Source: Hypsibius dujardini
Lineage: Eukaryota > Tardigrada > Eutardigrada > Parachela > Hypsibiidae
Direction: 5' to 3'
NCBI GenBank assembly: GCA_001579985.1
Contig: LRSR01010864.1
Span: 1 to 50,614, forward strand
Length of the DNA: 50,614 bases
Positions 46,492-50,614 of the stretch are shown one piece after another (position 1 is the first letter of the stretch; the number at the start of each line of letters is the position of its first letter). Both the position numbers and the translations under genes were made by a program. The notes beneath the pieces were generated by a model that saw nothing but the letters and a program-made list of their open reading frames with translations, did no database searches and was not told where the DNA came from.

Positions 46492-48869
46492 TCACGGGCA
46501 GCCTTGTTCGTCGGTTCCTCCAAAGCAGTTGCTCACTCCGTCGCAGCGCCAGCGCCCGGGCAGACATCGTCCGGCCAGGCCGTGGTCGTAGCGACACCAG
46601 AAGTTGGTCGGATCACGGCACGGTCGGGGTGTATAGGACATGGACAGCTCCTCCAGAGGAGATTGGCTGTCGAGGTTGATTGCGGATGATGGGACACTTT
46701 GAAGTCGTGCCGGTGTGCTGTTTCCGGGGCAGTTGGCTTCATCGAACCCGTCGAGGCAATCGCGACCGCCGTCGCAGAAGAAACTTGCCGGAACACATCG
46801 CCCTATAGCGGGTGTGTTGGGTCGCCGACACCAGACAGCTGCGTAGTCCTTACAAGGACGCTGGGAGGAGGTGTCCTCGAAGAGGTCTAGTGGATCGCTG
46901 GATGGGGTCGCGGACGTCGAGGCCTGGACCCCGGAGCAGTTCTCCTCGTCGCTGTTGTCCACGCAGCCCGAAATACCGTTGCAGCGGTAACTCATGGGGA
47001 CGCACTCTCGGGATGATGTGCACTGAAACTGGCCGCTCGAGCATCCCGTGGGATGTTGTCTCACGGGCGTGTATGGAGTCTGTAAGATAAATCGACAAAT
47101 TATGCCACGGCGTTTTAATTTTCATCCAAAGAGACTCGTTAGCTGTCAAATTTACGGGTTCACTGGCTGCTCATGTCTATCTGCCAGTTAGATTGTAATA
47201 ATTTATCAGAATGTGGTTATTAATTTAAATTTCAATCAAACGAAAATTTATCGGAATGTAAATTTTCCATATTTTTTTCTACTGCCGACAAATGTAAAAG
47301 TGTGCTCTTTTAGATATGTTTGTCTTTGTAAAGATAGTAACAAATCATAAAAAATATTGAATACTATTTTTTCAACGGGCAAATTTGAAATTCTTCTCTT
47401 TCATCTAAATCCCGCCCCCTGTATGCAGTTTTGCTCGGCATCAATCTGAAGAATGTCCTATAAAATATTTGATGGTGGAATAAAATATTTTAATGTTTTA
47501 ACGACCGTAATTGGGAACGGAGGTTTTTGCATGTATTTTTATATTGTTATGTCTTCCTGTTGTTCTTTGTAATCAAACTGCGAGGCTGATGAGCTCACCC
47601 TTGTAGTCCTGCCAGGGCAATCTCGTTCATCGCCTCCATCGAAGCAATCCCGACCGCCGTCACATTTCCAGGTCTTGGGGATACAACGTCCCGAAGTGGC
47701 AGTGTCGCGAGAGAGGCACCAGAAGTTGTCCGCACTGTTATGGCAAGGTTGTGGGGAAGTGGATACATCGAACAATGCAAGGCCGGTACTGCGAGTTGTC
47801 TGCGGGAAAGAATCAAATTGCACAGCATGATTATCATGTCTAAGAAAAAACAATTCATTTCATAAAATACGTACACGAACTCTTCTTCAGCAGGTTCCAC
47901 AAAACACAATGAGGACTTGAAAAATTTAGTCAAATTGATTTTATTAAAGGTTAACTAAAAGTAAGATACTAAAGATTTTAGCTGAATTGTAATAGTCACT
48001 GAAAATTTTAGTCAGGTTTCAATCGAAATGAACTGGATTGCTTACGCCATTTGCGTGGCATTTGTAGTGCTTAAGAATCGTTTATTTTCCTTGAGCAAAT
48101 ACAATTTTATTGAAACTGTAGTCAAAATGACTTAATTATTTTTTTGTCCCCATTTAAATTGTTATACTGAAATTAAAGTCACGAAATTACTAGTTACTTG
48201 AAAAGTTAGTTGCTTTTGCAAGTTTATGTTAATTTGCCATCCATAAGAAAATATTTACATCATTAGAGTTGCTTTTGTACTAATCTTAACAACGGCCCAG
48301 TTTCAACGCCAGCTTACCGCCGAAGTAGTGACGCCAGTTCTGGCAGAGCAGTTTCGTTCGTCGGTCCCACCGTAGCAATCCGCATCCCCATCGCAGATGA
48401 ACCTCGTCGGCACGCAGCGTCCTCGAGTTTCCGGAGGATGCGAGTACTGCAGCTGGCACCAAAAGTACTCCTCGCTGCTGTTGGCGCAAGGTTGCGGGCT
48501 GTTGGACTCCACAAACGGCGCCAGACCGGTCGGCATGGACAGGGTGGTTCCGGGATGGAGAAGGAGGCGGGCAAGCGTGCTGTTCACGGGGGAATGACGG
48601 CAGGCTTCGTTGGCTGAGCTGCTGCCCTCGCATCCGAAGGGACAGTCCTGAAGGAAGACCGGCTCTTCACCGTGTGTGCAGCTGTAGAGGGCGGTCGGAT
48701 CAATGTCAACCGGTTCGGCACCGTCGTCCTCAAGACCCGGCTCACAAAAGCGGGCAATGGTCGAGCCGCAAAAGTTCCAGTTGGACTGGCAGCAGCCGCC
48801 ATAGACGGAGGATGCACTGGCGAGGAGTACCGTCAGTAACAACATACCTTTGGTATGTTGAATAGTCAT
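46492..48869 (-). CDS. LDLa gene E: secreted protein with novel Cys-rich N-terminal domain and 5 LDLa repeats
   Basis: Exons: 48869-48318, 47799-47599 and 47079-46492, joined by phase-0 introns, giving 446 residues. A later ATG at 48845 would give a cleaner signal peptide (MLLLTVLLASASSVYG). After cleavage comes a domain of about 65 residues with eight cysteines, containing GGCCQSNWNFCGSTIARFC and CPFGCEG, which I do not recognise. Five LDLa units follow: four of the FWC type (EYFWCQ, NFWCLS, AVWCRR, NFWCRYDHGLAGRCLP) and one classical (QFQCTSSRECVPMSYRC). The protein ends immediately after the last LDLa (TDEQGCP). It lacks the DHRG tail of genes A-C and any membrane helix. Probably secreted; ligand unknown. 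It is the intact partner of pseudogene D. Confidence 0.8.
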
Positions 48870-48957
48870 ATTTGGAGGTTGATTTGAAGAGGAGGAAAAT
48901 TATCTCGCGCGGGAAAGAAAATCGTAATTAAGCGGAGTGTCTCCACTTGTTTGTCTT

Positions 48958-48987
48958 CTATATACAGCTCTGAATTCACGTCAGACC
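48958..48987 (-). promoter_or_regulatory. Core promoter of gene E (TATA plus CRE-like)
   Basis: On the minus strand GGTCTGACGTGAATT (48987-48973) is followed by GTATATAG (48965-48958), about 90 bases before the start codon. Conservation of the pair in D supports function. Confidence 0.6.
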
Positions 48988-49029
48988 TGAACAGGCCTGA
49001 ACGCTCTGAATTCAGGCCTGAACATTCGT

Positions 49030-49540
49030 CTAAGTGTATCTGTCTCGTGATCATCGTATATCCGTTTCTTCGAGTTCATATCTGCAAGGGAGAACTTCGG
49101 CATACCAGCTGACGAGTTTTCTGTGAACTATGAACTACGGAAATTTTTTGCTGCCAACCCGGAATGGGTGTGGGGAACGTTTCTTTCTTTGACGGGTCTT
49201 GAAGCCTTTAGTGTCGGGTTAGTTGACGGCGGAAACTGATTCCTATCTCTCCAGTGGTGCCGCCTGTGTTTCTTTCTTGTCTGCGAAAATGTTGTTGCCT
49301 GTTGTTGTTGTTGTCGTTGGTGGCGATTGCATCATCTGTAAGCACCTGGATATCTTCCTCGCTTGATTGCGGACCCTCAAGTGTGGCCTACTTGCCGGAC
49401 CCACATGATCGACGGAGCCACGCGCCATGACCTTGAAGGCCTGAAATGTCTTTGCGCCAATCTTGCGCGCAATCGGATTGTTTAGAGGAAGGCTTACTAC
49501 ATCACTCGTTTTCTGTAGTCGAATATGTCTGCCAAGGCTT
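49030..49540. repeat. Segmental duplication, E-side upstream block
   Basis: Counterpart of 45505-46000. It contains a TTGTTGTTGTTGT tract at about 49295-49315, absent from the D copy. Confidence 0.7.
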
Positions 49541-50102
49541 GACGTTCGTACATCTCTGGCCAAATTATTTTCCTAACCGTTTTGGAGGACGCCCAATCCA
49601 TGCTCATTTTTTACATTTTTCCGCATACCTACAGGCACACTATAGTTAACTAAGCTACCATGTAATAGTTTAATTGTTAATTGAACTAGTAAATCTTTTA
49701 GGGAAGGAAATGTATACAGGCAGAGATTCTGGAACAAAATTTTGTGTCTGTTGCACAGAATCTGAAATTGATGTGCCTACGCCCTCCTGAGACCTCAATA
49801 CGCGCCTGACCTTCCTAATTCATCAGATATGGCAGATTCTCCAATTCCCGCGTAAGGCCTCTGATATCCGTAAAAGCGTATCAAAAAAGAAGGCGAACAC
49901 TTGTTCCGTCAATGATCGCTCCTGCTTCATGTGATATTTTGTGGTGCGCTCGTTTGAAATGTATTACCATCCTATTTTATTCAACTCCACTTGTACAGTG
50001 CAAATCAGTACTGCTAATCAAACTACAAAAGTCTACGATATGTCAACTTTAAAGCGTAAATTAAGCTTCCGGACGAAAGACTATCCTACGATTGAACGGC
50101 TG
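49541..50102. other. Intergenic, E to right-edge gene
   Basis: No coding frame with support. It probably includes the 3' untranslated part of the minus-strand gene at the right edge. Confidence 0.4.
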
Positions 50103-50614
50103 TCACTTCTTGAAATTTCCCCGTATGCCATCGACTTCAGGATCATCGGGCCAGCGTCTCGTAATAACATTCGGATTAAGTGGTCGCCGGTTGCCGGGGA
50201 GAAAGTCCTCCCCACGCGCGTCGAAATACCGCTTTCCTCGGGCCACAAACCTCGTCTCATAAGAATAAGCCCCTTGGAGGTCATTAAATGCCCGCCGCAC
50301 TAAGCCGACGTAAACATGTCCCTCTGGGGATTCGGCATTCAGCTTGTTCACCTGGCGGCGAACCCTCTGCGGGTTCATCACCGTCTTCCCGTTTTCGAGC
50401 TTCACCTCGCGTAACTCACCAACTTTTGTGATGCCGACTTTGTGGCATGCTCCAGTTGTTTCGTTGCGAATTTCGTAGAAGTAGTGTATACCCTTGTGGT
50501 TGAGATTGTTCCCATGCATAGCTCCACTTTTTTGGCCGCTTTTTCTGCTTCCCCGTCCACGGGGTTGGGATTCTCCGTCACTGGTGAAGCCATCACCGCC
50601 ACCGCCACTGCCAC
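50103..50614 (-). CDS. C-terminal part of a protein with a GIY-YIG/URI-like nuclease domain; runs off the window
   Basis: The frame is open from the window edge to a TGA at 50103, and no break is seen in this part. From the edge it has a Gly/Ser-rich linker, a basic RGRGSRKSGQKSG stretch, then a compact domain. Counting from the Met at 50519, HYFYEI (12-17) and HKVGIT (26-31) match the two strands of the GIY-YIG core. QRVRRQV (51-57) supplies the helix arginines, Glu89 in YSYETRF fits the catalytic glutamate, and LPGN (107-110) the trailing Asn. Similar domains close bacterial polymorphic effector proteins, and a flexible linker before them is typical. Other GIY-YIG carriers such as Penelope-like retroelements fit less well because no reverse-transcriptase region or zinc-binding cysteines are visible. 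Acquisition from bacteria is possible but unproved. Confidence 0.5.
   Translation of the reverse strand, partial: GSGGGGDGFTSDGESQPRGRGSRKSGQKSGAMHGNNLNHKGIHYFYEIRNETTGACHKVGITKVGELREVKLENGKTVMNPQRVRRQVNKLNAESPEGHVYVGLVRRAFNDLQGAYSYETRFVARGKRYFDARGEDFLPGNRRPLNPNVITRRWPDDPEVDGIRGNFKK

Noticed and set aside
1-50614. Retroviral, LTR, Polinton or other virus-like elements
   Set aside because: No reverse transcriptase, integrase, capsid, envelope or packaging-ATPase motifs and no paired long terminal repeats were recognised.

Overview
This window is animal nuclear DNA. The genes are split by GT-AG introns, many of them only 63-300 bases long. Recognisable products are a nesprin-type actin-binding protein, secreted proteins built from LDL-receptor class A (LDLa) repeats, and an immunity-related GTPase (IRG). 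I saw no viral, organellar or bacterial-operon structure and no tRNA or rRNA gene. The short introns, LDLa expansion and IRG GTPase suggest an invertebrate. A tardigrade or other ecdysozoan is a guess I cannot prove from sequence alone.

Layout. (1) 1-5.4 kb: the 5' part of a nesprin-like gene on the minus strand, with two calponin-homology domains and then a helical region. Five of its eleven visible introns carry TGTC/GACA tetranucleotide arrays. (2) 5.4-15.9 kb: gene-poor DNA with many more TCTG/CAGA arrays, CAAT-rich tracts, a broken coding fragment (14.3-14.6 kb) and a long inverted-repeat element (14.65-15.11 kb). (3) 15.9-40.7 kb: three paralogous minus-strand genes, here called A, B and C. 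Each has a signal peptide, 6-12 LDLa repeats and the same unusual C-terminal tail made of alternating half-modules. Between A and B lie a relic of an A/B exon (23.95-24.27 kb) and a single-exon plus-strand IRG GTPase with an N-myristoylation-type start. B and C are separated by about 5.6 kb holding GC-rich direct repeats and G-run repeats. (4) 43.3-49.5 kb: a second LDLa family in two tandem copies. D is a pseudogene and E looks intact. Both start with a cysteine-rich N-terminal domain I do not recognise and share a conserved promoter. (5) The right edge cuts a minus-strand coding region whose C-terminus looks like a GIY-YIG/URI-fold nuclease domain.

How the parts may work together (inference). 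The LDLa proteins have signal peptides and no visible membrane anchor, so they are probably secreted calcium-dependent binding proteins. Their tandem amplification, exon-level module gain and loss, pseudogenised copies and the neighbouring IRG GTPase resemble a fast-evolving extracellular recognition or defence cluster. No function can be shown from sequence alone. Copy A has two frame breaks and a lost LDLa cysteine, and copy D has a stop, frame breaks and three Cys-to-Tyr changes, so the cluster is in birth-and-death flux. All exon models were made by eye from splice motifs, frame continuity and paralogue alignment.
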